Both the position numbers and the translations under genes were made by a program. The notes under the pieces are model-generated. The model was not told the origin of the DNA and ran no database searches. It saw only the letters and a list, made by a program, of their open reading frames with translations. Positions 55,190 through 64,000 of a DNA stretch of 64,000 bases are shown here, piece by piece. Position 1 is the stretch's first letter; each line of letters begins with the position of its first letter. The DNA is from Methylophaga muralis (GTDB taxonomy: Bacteria > Pseudomonadota > Gammaproteobacteria > Nitrosococcales > Methylophagaceae), in contig NZ_MCRI01000003.1 of NCBI RefSeq assembly GCF_001720165.1, positions 82,273 through 146,272 of the forward strand. Reading direction: 5' to 3'.

Positions 55190-57514
55190 TCAGGAAAGCA
55201 GCTTTTCGCGTTTGGGATCATAAAACGGTAATTTCACTACCTGACCAGCAAGCCGTTTCTGCTGGCCATCCAGTTTTCCAACTTCAAGTCGGGTGCCGAT
55301 ATGGGCAAAGTCAGGAGCGATTCTCACCATAGCAATCTGTTTACCCATTAACGGTGAGTAAGTTGCACTGGTGACAATGCCTACCGGGAATCTACCGTTG
55401 TAAACGTGATCACCATGAGCTGCCGCATCTCCGCCTTCCAAAATCATGCCCACCAGCTTGTCACGGCTTTCCGGTGTCTGACGAGCCAAAGCCGCACGGC
55501 CAATAAAATCTTCCTGTTTGCTATTGAGAGGCACACTGAATCCGGTACCTGCTTCAAATGGCGTTATATCGTGGCTAAATTCATGGTCGGCCATACTCAA
55601 ACCGGCTTCAATTCGCAATATATCCAGAGCATCAAAACCCATAGGCGCAATATCATAAGCCTGACCAGCTTGCCAGACGGCATCCCACACAGTTGGTGAA
55701 TCATCCGGATGGCACCAGACTTCATAACCTAATTCGCCGGTATAACCGGTTCGTGAAATCATCACCGGAATCCCGGTCGGGCCGCCAAGACGACCAATGG
55801 TAAAGTGAAACCATTTGAGTTTTTCAACACTGGGCTGACTGTCCGAAGTCCAGACTATTTCGCTTAGTAATTCGCGGCTTTTCGGCCCTTGCACTGCGAG
55901 ATTATCCAGTTGTTCTGTCGCATTGCGAATACTGACTTTAAAGCCTTTTTGCTGAGCTTTTTCCCGCATCCAGACACCGGTATATTCCGCGCCGCAGATC
56001 CAGCGATAGGCTTGTTCACCCATGCGGAAAATAGTGCCGTCATCAATCATGCCGCCGGTTTCCAGACATATTGCTGAGTGGGCAATTTCGCCAATCGCCA
56101 TGCGGCTGACATTCTGCGTTAACACATATTGTAAAAAGGCCACTGCATCAGGACCGACGACTTCAAATTTGCGTAATGCTGATAAATCCAGCACGGCGAC
56201 TCGTTCACGACAGGCCAGATATTCTGCATTGGCACCCCAGCCGTTATATTCAGTGGCGACCCAATAGCCGGCATAGTCGATAAATTTCTTGGTGAGTTCA
56301 GAGGTTCGGCTGTGAAAGCCGGAAGCTTTGGTCATGCGAGGTAACTCCTCAGAAGTGGTTCGGTGGGCAATGGCGCGAGGAAACTGTTGTTCGGCACCAT
56401 AAATCCGTACATGAATATCGGTTGGATGCCAGCCATTGGCTGGATCAATATCATCAGGGCAGGCTGAGGAGGCACACACGAGATCCCGATCAGCACGGAA
56501 TAACACATAATCTCCGGCACGTGACCATGGTTCATCCATAAACACGGCACCAGAAGCATCAATTGCCGTATTAAAAAACAAATTGATGGCAGGCCAGCCG
56601 GCACGTGGTTTTATGCCAAAAGGTGCCAGCACCCGATTAAAATTCTCGGTACAACTGATATGACCAAAATAACCGCTGTCGTCATAATATTTTGGGGTGC
56701 AGGCCAGCAGGAAACTGTCATGTCGACCGACGGTATCCTGAACTACTTCCACCATTGATAACAGATCGGTTCCCAGAAAACGCGAGTGCAGACCGGGAAC
56801 CGGATTGCTAAGACCAATTACTGTTCTGGTCGAAGTCGCATCCAAAGGAATTTCAATACCCTGATCTAATGCCTGTTTATCGAAAGCGACAAAATCAGAA
56901 CACTGTTTGCCGGAGACATCGATGATCTGAATCCATTCACCTTTTTTGACTTCATAGGTTCGGGCTGATGCGCGTGGAATTCGCAATTCGGTTTTTATCG
57001 GGCCCAACGGTTCAGGCAATGGACATTCGGTCTGATCTGCATAGGTAATCGTAATATCAACCTCGGTCACCGGATTTTGTTCATCAACAGCCATTTTGGC
57101 GCCGGCCGCAGCGACCACCACAGTCAGATCACTGATAGCTTTAAAATTCGCAGCTTCACTGCCTGATACCGATAAGACCTGTTCAAGGTGTGTTGCATCC
57201 AGTTGCCAGCTTGCCAGTTGATTACGCAATTTATCTGCGGCTGATCCATTCTGTTGGAGCTGCTGTTGAATTGCTAACGCTGCGACGGGCTTACGCGGAT
57301 CCAATAATTCCGGGGCTGACTTACCCTGTGAATCTAAAACAATTAGTTCACAGTTTTGAACCTTATCCTGACTGACGATGCACAGCTTATCTCCAGCTTT
57401 GAGCCGGAGCTTTATTGCTTGCTGGCCTGCCAACCGAAATCGACGAACTGGCTCGCTGGGAGAGGATTCGAAAAAATAATCTTCTCCCCATGACTGATTT
57501 TTCATTTCTAACAT
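55190..57514 (-). CDS. tdm: Trimethylamine N-oxide demethylase (DUF1989-GcvT fusion)
   Basis: The 774-residue protein joins a DUF1989 domain (about 175-375) to a GcvT-like folate-binding domain (about 400-770; DYAGYWVATEYNGWG, GYTGELGYEVW, VTSATYSPLMGKQIA). This is the layout of Tdm, which splits TMAO into dimethylamine and formaldehyde and passes the one-carbon unit to tetrahydrofolate. Three cysteines, C272, C288 and C352, have the spacing (16 and 64) that I recall for the zinc ligands of the Methylocella enzyme. AGGAA precedes the ATG at 57514. The gene is divergent from the kinase/regulator/PAS set and 3 kb from tmm, its partner in TMA use. Confidence 0.9.
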   Translation of the reverse strand: MLEMKNQSWGEDYFFESSPSEPVRRFRLAGQQAIKLRLKAGDKLCIVSQDKVQNCELIVLDSQGKSAPELLDPRKPVAALAIQQQLQQNGSAADKLRNQLASWQLDATHLEQVLSVSGSEAANFKAISDLTVVVAAAGAKMAVDEQNPVTEVDITITYADQTECPLPEPLGPIKTELRIPRASARTYEVKKGEWIQIIDVSGKQCSDFVAFDKQALDQGIEIPLDATSTRTVIGLSNPVPGLHSRFLGTDLLSMVEVVQDTVGRHDSFLLACTPKYYDDSGYFGHISCTENFNRVLAPFGIKPRAGWPAINLFFNTAIDASGAVFMDEPWSRAGDYVLFRADRDLVCASSACPDDIDPANGWHPTDIHVRIYGAEQQFPRAIAHRTTSEELPRMTKASGFHSRTSELTKKFIDYAGYWVATEYNGWGANAEYLACRERVAVLDLSALRKFEVVGPDAVAFLQYVLTQNVSRMAIGEIAHSAICLETGGMIDDGTIFRMGEQAYRWICGAEYTGVWMREKAQQKGFKVSIRNATEQLDNLAVQGPKSRELLSEIVWTSDSQPSVEKLKWFHFTIGRLGGPTGIPVMISRTGYTGELGYEVWCHPDDSPTVWDAVWQAGQAYDIAPMGFDALDILRIEAGLSMADHEFSHDITPFEAGTGFSVPLNSKQEDFIGRAALARQTPESRDKLVGMILEGGDAAAHGDHVYNGRFPVGIVTSATYSPLMGKQIAMVRIAPDFAHIGTRLEVGKLDGQQKRLAGQVVKLPFYDPKREKLLS

Positions 57515-57715
57515 CGATTATTCCTGTAAGCGAAAAGCCAGTGGTCATAACGAACTTATCTGGTGCATTTTTACAGCGTTTCGCGTCATTAAAGTGCAGC
57601 CATTTACAATCAAAAACGGCTACTTGTTGCCATACACTATTTATTTTCCCAAAGATTGCAGCAATTCTCCTGATGGCATACCTCATTGGTATTACCCCAG
57701 GCTTAAATCCCGTCA

Positions 57716-57733
57716 GCTGGCATAAAAGCTGCT
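57716..57733 (+). promoter_or_regulatory. Possible sigma-54-type promoter before the kinase/regulator/PAS genes
   Basis: AGCTGGCATAAAAGCTGCTG has TGGCA and TGCT with GG and GC exactly ten bases apart, pointing toward the kinase gene at 57810. It is a shorter match than the pilin promoter, and such dinucleotide spacing arises often by chance, so this is tentative. Confidence 0.3.
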
Positions 57734-57809
57734 GTTTATTAACTGCAATTTCATTGAATGATGACGCTTTACACTGCTAAATGGCACTCAGCCAAAGGAC
57801 AACGGAGTC

Positions 57810-58991
57810 ATGCTCAATATCAAACGGAAACACTGGCCAACAATACAGGAGTGGTTGGGGCAGCGATTACAGTTTGTCACGCATAACAGCAAACCCAAGC
57901 CTGCGCTGGATTTAAATGATCTGGCGTTCAAACTTGCAACCGCAAACGACATTAATGAAACCTTACCCAAGGTGCTGACCGCATTACAGGCACTGCTGGA
58001 CGAACAATTCACATCTTCAGAACGAGGTGATCTGCTGGTCTTATTTAGCAATCCATTAACCTCCGAATCCTACGTGCATCATTGTCTGCAGGAGGCTCCG
58101 TCACAGAAATTAATTCAGAGCCTGCATCAGCATTTCACCATTCGAAAACCCATTGAAAACCGCCTTATCAAACTCGAGATAAACGGAGCATCACTTAACT
58201 GCGCTCCCATCCGATTATTCGATCACGACAATCAGACTATCTGGTTAATGATGTGTTTTCGTCAGGCCTTGCCTAATGAAAAAAAACTTAAATGGGAAAT
58301 GGCTTTAATTGAACAGACCCTTGCCAAGGGCTTACAGGCTTGGTTTCAACGTGAGAGTAAGGTCAAACAGGCACTCGCTGCTGAACGAGCAATTTATGCC
58401 GCTGAGCTGCATGACTCACTGGCTCAAGTGTTGGGTTACCTGAAACTTAAAAGTGCCAAACTCGATAAATTGTGTTTGAAAGCTGAATATGCAGAGCTGA
58501 AACCGATTACCGAAGATTTAGCGGCCTATACCCAATGCGCCTATCATCAAACTCGTGAATTGATCACCGCTTCGCGACTGACTATGCAAAGTGAGAGTTT
58601 GTCGCAAGGGGTGACTAATTCGGTTCGAGAATTTGAACAGCAGTCAGCCATCGTGTTTGAACTGGATAATCGCTTGCCGGTTAACTTGCTGCCACCTAAA
58701 CAATCGATTCAGATCCTTTATATTATTCGTGAAAGTCTCAGCAATATCGTCCGGCATTCCCATGCCACGCATGCCCGTGTGGCATTACGGTTGAAATCAA
58801 CCAGTCAGCTGCATATTCAAATTGAAGACAATGGATCTGGCATTGATTTCGCTGCGGCGCGCAGTGATAGTTTTGGTTTACAAATCATGCATGAACGGGC
58901 TGAGCGGATAGGGGCAACATTAAATATTTCACCACGCCCAGATGGCGGTACATTGGTACAGCTGAAGATGGATATCGGAGACCTGTCATGA
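57810..58991 (+). CDS. Soluble NarX-type histidine kinase in the TMA gene cluster
   Basis: The 393-residue protein has no membrane segment. A GAF-like N-terminal half (about 20-180) is followed by a HisKA_3 domain with the phosphorylated H201 in YAAELHDSLAQVLGYL. An HATPase domain follows, with IRESLSNIVRHSHA, IEDNGSGID and the SFGLQIMHERAE box. A cytoplasmic sensor would read an internal signal, perhaps TMA, TMAO or a product. It overlaps the regulator gene by four bases. Placed between tdm and tmm and divergent from tdm, it is the prime candidate to control them. Confidence 0.88.
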   Translation: MLNIKRKHWPTIQEWLGQRLQFVTHNSKPKPALDLNDLAFKLATANDINETLPKVLTALQALLDEQFTSSERGDLLVLFSNPLTSESYVHHCLQEAPSQKLIQSLHQHFTIRKPIENRLIKLEINGASLNCAPIRLFDHDNQTIWLMMCFRQALPNEKKLKWEMALIEQTLAKGLQAWFQRESKVKQALAAERAIYAAELHDSLAQVLGYLKLKSAKLDKLCLKAEYAELKPITEDLAAYTQCAYHQTRELITASRLTMQSESLSQGVTNSVREFEQQSAIVFELDNRLPVNLLPPKQSIQILYIIRESLSNIVRHSHATHARVALRLKSTSQLHIQIEDNGSGIDFAAARSDSFGLQIMHERAERIGATLNISPRPDGGTLVQLKMDIGDLS

Positions 58992-59668
58992 ATTCATCAC
59001 CGATATCCGTCGTGGTTGTTGATGATCATCCATTGTTTCGACGTGGCGTGGTCGAGTTACTCAATGACAGTGACGAAATGACGGTAATTGCCGAATATGA
59101 TTCAGCAGTCTCTTTGCTGAATAATCTTGACGATACGTATCCCGATATTTTGCTACTGGACTTACAGATGCCGGACCAATCGGGGCTGGATGTGCTTAAG
59201 CAGCTGCGTAGCCATGATGAACAGCTCAAAATCATTATTATCACGGCCTGCAGTGATCAGCAGATGTTGCTCGAAGCACTGCGATTTGGTGCCAATGGAT
59301 TTTTGCAAAAAGATACTCCGCCGGATGAAATCCTGGCGCAGCTTGTTTCTGCAGTGAAAGGCAATGTGGTGATCAATGCCGGAGCCGTTACTTCTCTGGC
59401 CACACATCTTCGTGAACATCAAACGGCAGCCATCAGCCAGTCAAATCCCGCTTTTACGCAAATGACAGAACGTGAACGCGAAACGCTGTTTTATATTTCC
59501 AAAGGTTTAAACAATAAATTGATCGCAAGAGAGCTCGGCATTAGCGATGGCACCGTCAAGGTTTACGTTAAAAACCTGCTACGCAAATTGAATCTGCATT
59601 CCAGGTTGGAACTGGCTGCATGGGCTCACAATCATCAGTCTGATGAGATGCCGGACAGAGAACACTGA
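58988..59668 (+). CDS. LuxR/NarL-family response regulator in the TMA gene cluster
   Basis: The 226-residue regulator has receiver residues D12/D13, phosphoacceptor D58 in LLLDLQMPDQSG and a lysine in NGFLQKDTPPDE. A C-terminal LuxR helix-turn-helix follows (MTERERETLFYISKGLNNKLI, in part, and ISDGTVKVYVKNLLRKL). It starts in the last codons of the kinase gene (ATGA overlap) and ends one base before the PAS gene. Together these three form a compact control unit for trimethylamine use, as judged by position only. Confidence 0.9.
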   Translation: MNSSPISVVVVDDHPLFRRGVVELLNDSDEMTVIAEYDSAVSLLNNLDDTYPDILLLDLQMPDQSGLDVLKQLRSHDEQLKIIIITACSDQQMLLEALRFGANGFLQKDTPPDEILAQLVSAVKGNVVINAGAVTSLATHLREHQTAAISQSNPAFTQMTERERETLFYISKGLNNKLIARELGISDGTVKVYVKNLLRKLNLHSRLELAAWAHNHQSDEMPDREH

Positions 59669-59669
59669 A

Positions 59670-60449
59670 ATGACCCTACTCAAATGGCCCGCTAAAAACC
59701 TGGCCGCAGATCCATCTGCGTCACAATTGACCCAACTGCTTAATAGTCTCAGTGATGTGGTGATGATGCTTGATGAACAGCATCAGATAAAAATGATCAA
59801 TCAGTGCTGGCAGGATATTACCGGTATCAGCATAGAGCAGACACAGGGCAGAACCTTTACTGATTTTCTGCACCCCGAGGATATTGCCAGCTGGACGCAG
59901 CTGATGCAGAACCTTCGTCCGGATTCAAAAGAAGTGATTTGGTTTCGTTTGATAAGTGCCAGTGGCGAATTGCGCTGGTGCGAAATGCGTTTGCAGTCGA
60001 TGGAGAAAAACAAACTCTATCCACTGTCCGCCACCCTTTGTGATATCACGCCGCAGGTACGCAATGAACAGGTGCGTCATGCCAGCTATCGCAGTCTGCA
60101 AAGCCTGGTGGATCGTTTACCAGCGATGTTGTACCGGGCTCGAAACAATATCAGTTGGTCGATGGAATATGTCAGTGAAGGCTGCGAATTGATTACCGGT
60201 TACAGCGCCGAGAATATGTTGAATCAACCGCAAGTATCCTTGGGGGCAATGATCCACGGAGAAGATGCCGGTTATGTCTGGGAGCAAGTGCAAATCGCCT
60301 TGGAGAATCGTACTACCTTCAGCATTGAATACCGCCTCACCCAAGCAGATGGTAAGGAAATTGTGGTGCAGGATAAGGGCAGGGGGCTTTATTCAGAGAG
60401 TGGAATGGTACTGGGAGTAGAAGGCATAATTTTTCAGACTACCATTTAA
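59670..60449 (+). CDS. Double-PAS protein without output domain
   Basis: The 259-residue protein has two PAS domains, about 20-130 (LLNSLSDVVMMLDEQHQI and ITGISIEQTQGRTFTDFLHPED in parts) and about 145-255 (NISWSMEYVSEGCELITGYS, with a PAC-like end SIEYRLTQADGKEI). No kinase, cyclase, helix-turn-helix or membrane part follows. It would have to act by contact, for example with the soluble kinase encoded two genes upstream. I start at ATG 59670, one base after the regulator's stop codon; the frame is open to 59643. Confidence 0.8.
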   Translation: MTLLKWPAKNLAADPSASQLTQLLNSLSDVVMMLDEQHQIKMINQCWQDITGISIEQTQGRTFTDFLHPEDIASWTQLMQNLRPDSKEVIWFRLISASGELRWCEMRLQSMEKNKLYPLSATLCDITPQVRNEQVRHASYRSLQSLVDRLPAMLYRARNNISWSMEYVSEGCELITGYSAENMLNQPQVSLGAMIHGEDAGYVWEQVQIALENRTTFSIEYRLTQADGKEIVVQDKGRGLYSESGMVLGVEGIIFQTTI

Positions 60450-60605
60450 AAAAACAGCATTTTTTCCATTTTATTAATCACTTACCCTTTTTGGGATACC
60501 CCTTGAAGAGGATTTTTCATCATTGCTCTGCGGGTTATTTTGATGCTGACAGCTGCCATAAACGCAGCATAAAGCTGATAAACAACATTGATGGAGTTAA
60601 AACCT

Positions 60606-61976
60606 ATGTCAACTCGAGTAGCGGTACTTGGAGCCGGACCCAGTGGCCTTGCACAACTTAGAGCGTTTCAATCTGCACAGGCCAAAGGTGCTGAAATTCC
60701 AGAGATAGTCTGCTTTGAAAAGCAAAGCGATTGGGGCGGTCTGTGGAATTACACCTGGCGCACCGGTCTGGATGAAAATGGCGAACCGGTGCATGGCAGT
60801 ATGTATCGTTATCTTTGGTCAAATGGTCCCAAAGAGTGCCTGGAGTTTGCGGACTATACTTTTGAAGAACATTTCGGCAAACCGATTGCCTCTTATCCGC
60901 CACGCGAAGTGTTGTTTGATTACATCAAAGGCCGGGTGGAAAAGGCCGGGGTACGCAAATATATTCGCTTTAACACTGCCGTTCGGAATGTGACCTACGA
61001 TGATGCCAGTCAAAAATTCACCGTGACAGTTCAGGATCACACTACCGATACGGTTTACGCTGAAGAATTCGATTACGTTGTCTGCGCCACCGGCCATTTC
61101 TCAACACCAAAAGTACCTACCTTTGAAGGCTTTGATAAGTTTGGCGGCCGTATTCTGCATGCCCATGATTTCCGTGATGCGCTGGAATTCAAAGATAAAG
61201 ATATTCTGCTGGTGGGCAGCAGCTATTCGGCAGAAGATATCGGTTCGCAATGTTACAAATACGGTGCTCGCAGCCTGATTAGTTGTTATCGAAGTGCACC
61301 CATGGGCTACAAATGGCCAGAAAACTGGGATGAAAAACCTAACCTGGTCAGAGTTGATACTGATACCGCCTATTTTATGGATGGCAGCTCGAAAAAAATC
61401 GATGCCATTATTCTATGTACTGGCTATTTGCATTACTTCCCATTTCTCTCTGATGATTTACGCTTAAAGACCAACAATCGCTTGTGGCCGCTTAATCTCT
61501 ATAAGGGTGTGGTCTGGGAAGATAATCCGAAGTTTTTCTATCTCGGCATGCAGGATCAGTGGTATTCATTCAATATGTTTGATGCTCAGGCCTGGTATGC
61601 GCGAGACATTATCATGGGTCGCATTCCGCTACCTTCTCTAGATGAGATGCGGGCGCATAGCATGATGTGGCGCGAGAAAGAGTTGACGTTGGAAACCGCT
61701 GAAGAAATGTACACCTATCAGGGCGATTACATTCAGGAATTGATTGATGCCACGGACTACCCGTCATTCGATATTCCGGCTGTCAACCAGACATTCCTTG
61801 AATGGAAATATCACAAGAAGAAAAATATTATGACCTTCCGTGATCATTCGTATCGCTCGTTGATGACCGGCACTATGTCACCACCCCACCATACGCCTTG
61901 GTTGGAGGCTTTGGATGACTCGTTAGAAGCCTATCTGTCTGATAAAAGTGAAATGCCTGTAGCTAAAGAAGCATAA
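60606..61976 (+). CDS. tmm: Trimethylamine monooxygenase (bacterial FMO)
   Basis: The 456-residue flavoprotein oxidises trimethylamine to its N-oxide with NADPH and oxygen. It has the FAD loop [10 protein letters not shown] (G9-G14), the FMO signature [11 protein letters not shown] (FxGxxxHxxxF), the NADPH loop [13 protein letters not shown] and the late [11 protein letters not shown]. By memory it is nearly identical in layout and length to the Methylophaga enzyme. The ATG at 60606 is nine bases from GGAG; the frame opens earlier at 60588 without support. Tdm and the regulator set lie upstream, and a cupin gene follows 40 bases later. Some Tmm enzymes also oxidise dimethyl sulfide. Confidence 0.96.
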   Translation: MSTRVAVLGAGPSGLAQLRAFQSAQAKGAEIPEIVCFEKQSDWGGLWNYTWRTGLDENGEPVHGSMYRYLWSNGPKECLEFADYTFEEHFGKPIASYPPREVLFDYIKGRVEKAGVRKYIRFNTAVRNVTYDDASQKFTVTVQDHTTDTVYAEEFDYVVCATGHFSTPKVPTFEGFDKFGGRILHAHDFRDALEFKDKDILLVGSSYSAEDIGSQCYKYGARSLISCYRSAPMGYKWPENWDEKPNLVRVDTDTAYFMDGSSKKIDAIILCTGYLHYFPFLSDDLRLKTNNRLWPLNLYKGVVWEDNPKFFYLGMQDQWYSFNMFDAQAWYARDIIMGRIPLPSLDEMRAHSMMWREKELTLETAEEMYTYQGDYIQELIDATDYPSFDIPAVNQTFLEWKYHKKKNIMTFRDHSYRSLMTGTMSPPHHTPWLEALDDSLEAYLSDKSEMPVAKEA

Positions 61977-62016
61977 AGCTACTGAACTTATTTTTATTTT
62001 AAATTAGGTGGATACC

Positions 62017-62367
62017 ATGACTTTGTTAACCAAAATAATTGATAAAACAGTCGCACCGATCGAGACCGATCTCGATGGCTGGACCAAGCTCGAAGGCAAT
62101 CCAACCATGAAAACCTGGATTGAATATACAAGCCCAGACGGTGCCATGATTACTGGTTGTTGGGAAGCGACACCAGGTCTCTATCATGCCGTCTATGCAG
62201 GTTGGGAGTTTGTACATTTGATTGAAGGTGAGGTTGTCGTTACCCCAGATGATGGTGAGCCACAAAGTTTCGGACCAGGAGATGCGTTTATGCTAGAAAA
62301 AGGTTTTAGTGGAACCTGGTTAATTAAAAAAAAGGTTTATAAACACTTTGCTATCAAGTTGAAGTAA
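62017..62367 (+). CDS. Cupin-domain protein downstream of tmm
   Basis: This 116-residue single-domain cupin resembles the cupin_3 group (DUF861): YHAVYAGWEFVHLIEGEVVV forms motif 1, and FGPGDAFMLEKGFSGTW forms motif 2. The normal HxH of motif 1 is not present, so metal binding is doubtful. TAGGTGG lies five bases before the ATG at 62017. Cupins of this sort often follow Tmm-type monooxygenases and may bind a substrate or product, but no function is known. A terminator follows. Confidence 0.8.
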   Translation: MTLLTKIIDKTVAPIETDLDGWTKLEGNPTMKTWIEYTSPDGAMITGCWEATPGLYHAVYAGWEFVHLIEGEVVVTPDDGEPQSFGPGDAFMLEKGFSGTWLIKKKVYKHFAIKLK

Positions 62368-62384
62368 TGTTGCATAAACTCGAT

Positions 62385-62415
62385 AAGGAGTGTGCTTGTA
62401 TGCATGCTCCTTTTT
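62385..62415 (+). terminator. Hairpin terminator after the tmm-cupin genes
   Basis: AAGGAG-TG-TGC pairs with GCA-TG-CTCCTT around a 6-base loop (one internal two-base mismatch), then TTTT. It lies 17 bases past the cupin stop codon and would end the tmm transcript. Confidence 0.7.
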
Positions 62416-62449
62416 CATTCGCTAATAATGGATGTAAAACAGATTCGAA

Positions 62450-62920
62450 ATGATAAAAGCAATTTTTATAGCAAGCGAAAACTTGGGAGCTCAACAACAG
62501 GTAACGGCAATTGATCTGGTTGCGGGTAAAGGTATCAAAGGCGACCGAAACTTTGATAAAGCCCAATGGCCCGGACAGAACATCACATTTATTGAGCTGG
62601 AAGAAATCAACGCTTTTAATCAGCATTTTGTTCAACAAATCAGTTTGTCAGATACAAGGCGTAATGTGATTACCGAAGGCGTGCGCCTCAATGAGTTAGT
62701 CGGTAAGGTTTTTCGTATTGGTAAAGTCAGCTTCAAAGGCATAGAGCTGTGTGAACCTTGCAACACTTTGGGATCGTTATTAGCAAACGAAAGCTTGAGC
62801 AAAAAAGTCATCGTCAAAGCGTTTACTCATAAAGCCGGTCTGCGAGCGGATGTATTAACGGATGGTCAAATCGATGTGGGTATGTCGATTGAAATAGCGG
62901 TGATGCAGCCAGCCAACTAA
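62450..62920 (+). CDS. MOSC-domain protein
   Basis: The 156-residue protein covers one MOSC (molybdenum cofactor sulfurase C-terminal) domain. It has GKGIKGDRNFDKAQWPGQNITF, quoted in part, then RRNVITEGVRLNELVGKVFRIG and the conserved cysteine in ELCEPCNTLG. MOSC proteins bind molybdenum cofactor-like ligands and include enzymes acting on N-hydroxylated compounds. The link with the tmm cluster is positional only; a terminator lies between them. Confidence 0.85.
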   Translation: MIKAIFIASENLGAQQQVTAIDLVAGKGIKGDRNFDKAQWPGQNITFIELEEINAFNQHFVQQISLSDTRRNVITEGVRLNELVGKVFRIGKVSFKGIELCEPCNTLGSLLANESLSKKVIVKAFTHKAGLRADVLTDGQIDVGMSIEIAVMQPAN

Positions 62921-62946
62921 AGCTGCATCACACTGTTTTATAAAGA

Positions 62947-63639
62947 TTAATTACTATCTGACTCTCGGTATAACACATCCAACAAGGCAAACATTGCCTG
63001 TTGGCTTTGTTTAAGTTGGTCGGCGTTATTCATTAGCGTTGATTCATTTTGCACATAGTCGGTTTTTGGCATTGGATGAGATTCCAATGCAAGAAATGCT
63101 TCGACCGTGCCCGGTTCAACTTCCAGATGAAACTGTAACGCCCAAATCCGCTTGCCATAATAAAAACCCTGACTTGGTGTAATCACACTATGAGCAAAAG
63201 AGCAGGTGTTTTCCGGTAACTCAAAACAGTCACCATGCCAGCTTAAAGGCTGCAAATCCTCTGGCATCCATGTCGCTTCGAGATCCGTTTTGCTCACTGG
63301 ATACCAACCGATTTCCTGCTGAGTATTTGGATAGACCTTGGCTCCTAACGCGGAGGCTATTAACTGACTACCAAGGCAAATTCCGAGCAGAGTTTTATCC
63401 GCTTCAATTGCCTCTCGTATAAGTTGTTTTTCGCCAATCAGCCAGGGATAGTTGGTTTCATCATAAGTGCTCATCGGACCACCCATGATTAATAACCAGT
63501 CAAATTCGGCGACTGAGGGCAGAGGATCATTCTGATCCAGCCGGTAAGTTGTCAATTGAAATGGTTTGTCCGCAAACCAATGCCGCATGGATCCAATCCA
63601 CTCGCCATCAGCATGCTGAAAGATAGCGACTTTCTGCAT
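62947..63639 (-). CDS. Class I glutamine amidotransferase-like protein
   Basis: The 230-residue protein has the class I glutaminase triad: nucleophile in LLGICLGSQLIASALG, and histidine plus glutamate in WALQFHLEVEPGTVE. It also has LLIMGGPMSTYDE upstream, as in GuaA-type stand-alone amidotransferases. Proteins of this group hydrolyse gamma-glutamyl compounds or act with an unidentified partner. The ATG at 63639 follows GGAG at six bases; the frame is open to 63651. It is convergent with the MOSC gene. Confidence 0.88.
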   Translation of the reverse strand: MQKVAIFQHADGEWIGSMRHWFADKPFQLTTYRLDQNDPLPSVAEFDWLLIMGGPMSTYDETNYPWLIGEKQLIREAIEADKTLLGICLGSQLIASALGAKVYPNTQQEIGWYPVSKTDLEATWMPEDLQPLSWHGDCFELPENTCSFAHSVITPSQGFYYGKRIWALQFHLEVEPGTVEAFLALESHPMPKTDYVQNESTLMNNADQLKQSQQAMFALLDVLYRESDSN

Positions 63640-64000
63640 TCGCAACTCCAAAAAGCTAATGAAAATTCAGATACCAAGAATAGTTATCTGATAAAAAAGC
63701 AAACTGCGAATCGCCACGCTACGAGCAGTGAGTTAACGATAACGAATATCGCTGGAAAAGCAAAGCGCTGCAGAGGTTGATATCAAAGTTTAACGATCAA
63801 ATTTTACGTTTAATAAAATTTGGTTATAAAAATCATACTCTTCTGAATAGAATCATAGGATAAGTATCTGATTAAACGATTAAATCAGCTGATGCCCCAT
63901 TTTTGCTCACTTTGCGCACAACTCTGGTGCAAACTGGTTTACAGAAGTGGATTTATAGGACTACTATCACTCCGGCAACCCAAAAGTTAAAAAAATTTAT
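63640..64000. other. Stretch without recognisable genes at the right edge
   Basis: I see no convincing coding frame, RNA gene or repeat in these 361 bases. The AT-rich run 63780-63870 could hold a promoter for the gene at 63639 or for a gene beyond the window, but I cannot assign one. Confidence 0.4.

Noticed and set aside
57415..57780. Plus-strand open frame of 121 codons between tdm and the kinase gene
   Set aside because: It starts inside tdm, has no family resemblance or ribosome-binding site and covers the divergent promoter region.

Overview
The window looks like the chromosome of a methylotrophic marine gammaproteobacterium, most likely Methylophaga. The strongest pointer is a flavin monooxygenase of 456 residues (60606-61976) that agrees along its length with my memory of the Methylophaga trimethylamine monooxygenase. 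A trimethylamine N-oxide demethylase (55190-57514) lies nearby, as does a kinase/regulator pair resembling MoxYX. The dapA-bamC-purC order is also typical of gammaproteobacteria. Coding density is high. I found no rRNA, tRNA, CRISPR array, prophage or transposase gene.

Layout. 1-3119: an RND efflux permease cut by the window edge, divergent from a QseBC/PmrAB-type two-component system. 3185-8113: a YdjM-like membrane protein, a TPR/2OG-oxygenase fusion and a chemoreceptor whose 5' end may be frameshifted. 8334-12343: bcp, dapA, bamC, a metallo-beta-lactamase-fold hydrolase and purC. 12769-15065: a pilin O-oligosaccharyltransferase candidate followed by a type IV pilin with a sigma-54-like promoter. 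15275-17729: a RimB-RimK-AstE-like set. 17839-23402: arginine decarboxylase, carboxy(nor)spermidine dehydrogenase and decarboxylase, and agmatinase, which together make putrescine and spermidine by the alternative route. 23750-25828: an NTF2-like protein, an acetyltransferase and a nitrilase-family amidase. 25967-32321: mrp/apbC, dcd, a WD40 lipoprotein, a YqfO-like protein, pepN, a HIT protein and DUF2835. 32318-36807: a PstS-like protein, an outer-membrane barrel and a GGDEF/EAL protein in one tight minus-strand operon. 36881-47483: RDD protein, purL, two diguanylate cyclases, a glycine-zipper lipoprotein, a frameshifted lytic transglycosylase and a LysE exporter. 47485-51455: an unrecognised protein of 666 residues with a papain-like catalytic signature, an ATP-grasp ligase and a cupin. 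51612-54922: MoxYX-like regulators and an MFS permease. 55190-62920: tdm, a soluble kinase/regulator/PAS set, tmm, a cupin and a MOSC protein. 62947-63639: a class I glutamine amidotransferase.

How the genes work together. Tmm oxidises trimethylamine to its N-oxide and Tdm splits that into dimethylamine and formaldehyde, feeding one-carbon metabolism. The three regulators between them are the obvious candidates for control. Three c-di-GMP enzymes, a chemoreceptor, a pilin with its glycosylation enzyme and a polyamine pathway (polyamines often affect biofilm formation) suggest an organism that switches between motile and attached life.

The most unusual items are the papain-like/ATP-grasp pair, and a family of three intergenic inverted repeats (12372-12662, 21034-21308, 23421-23674) whose arms change together between copies and which carry REP-like hairpins inside. 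Two genes, a chemoreceptor and a lytic transglycosylase, appear to carry single-base frameshifts.
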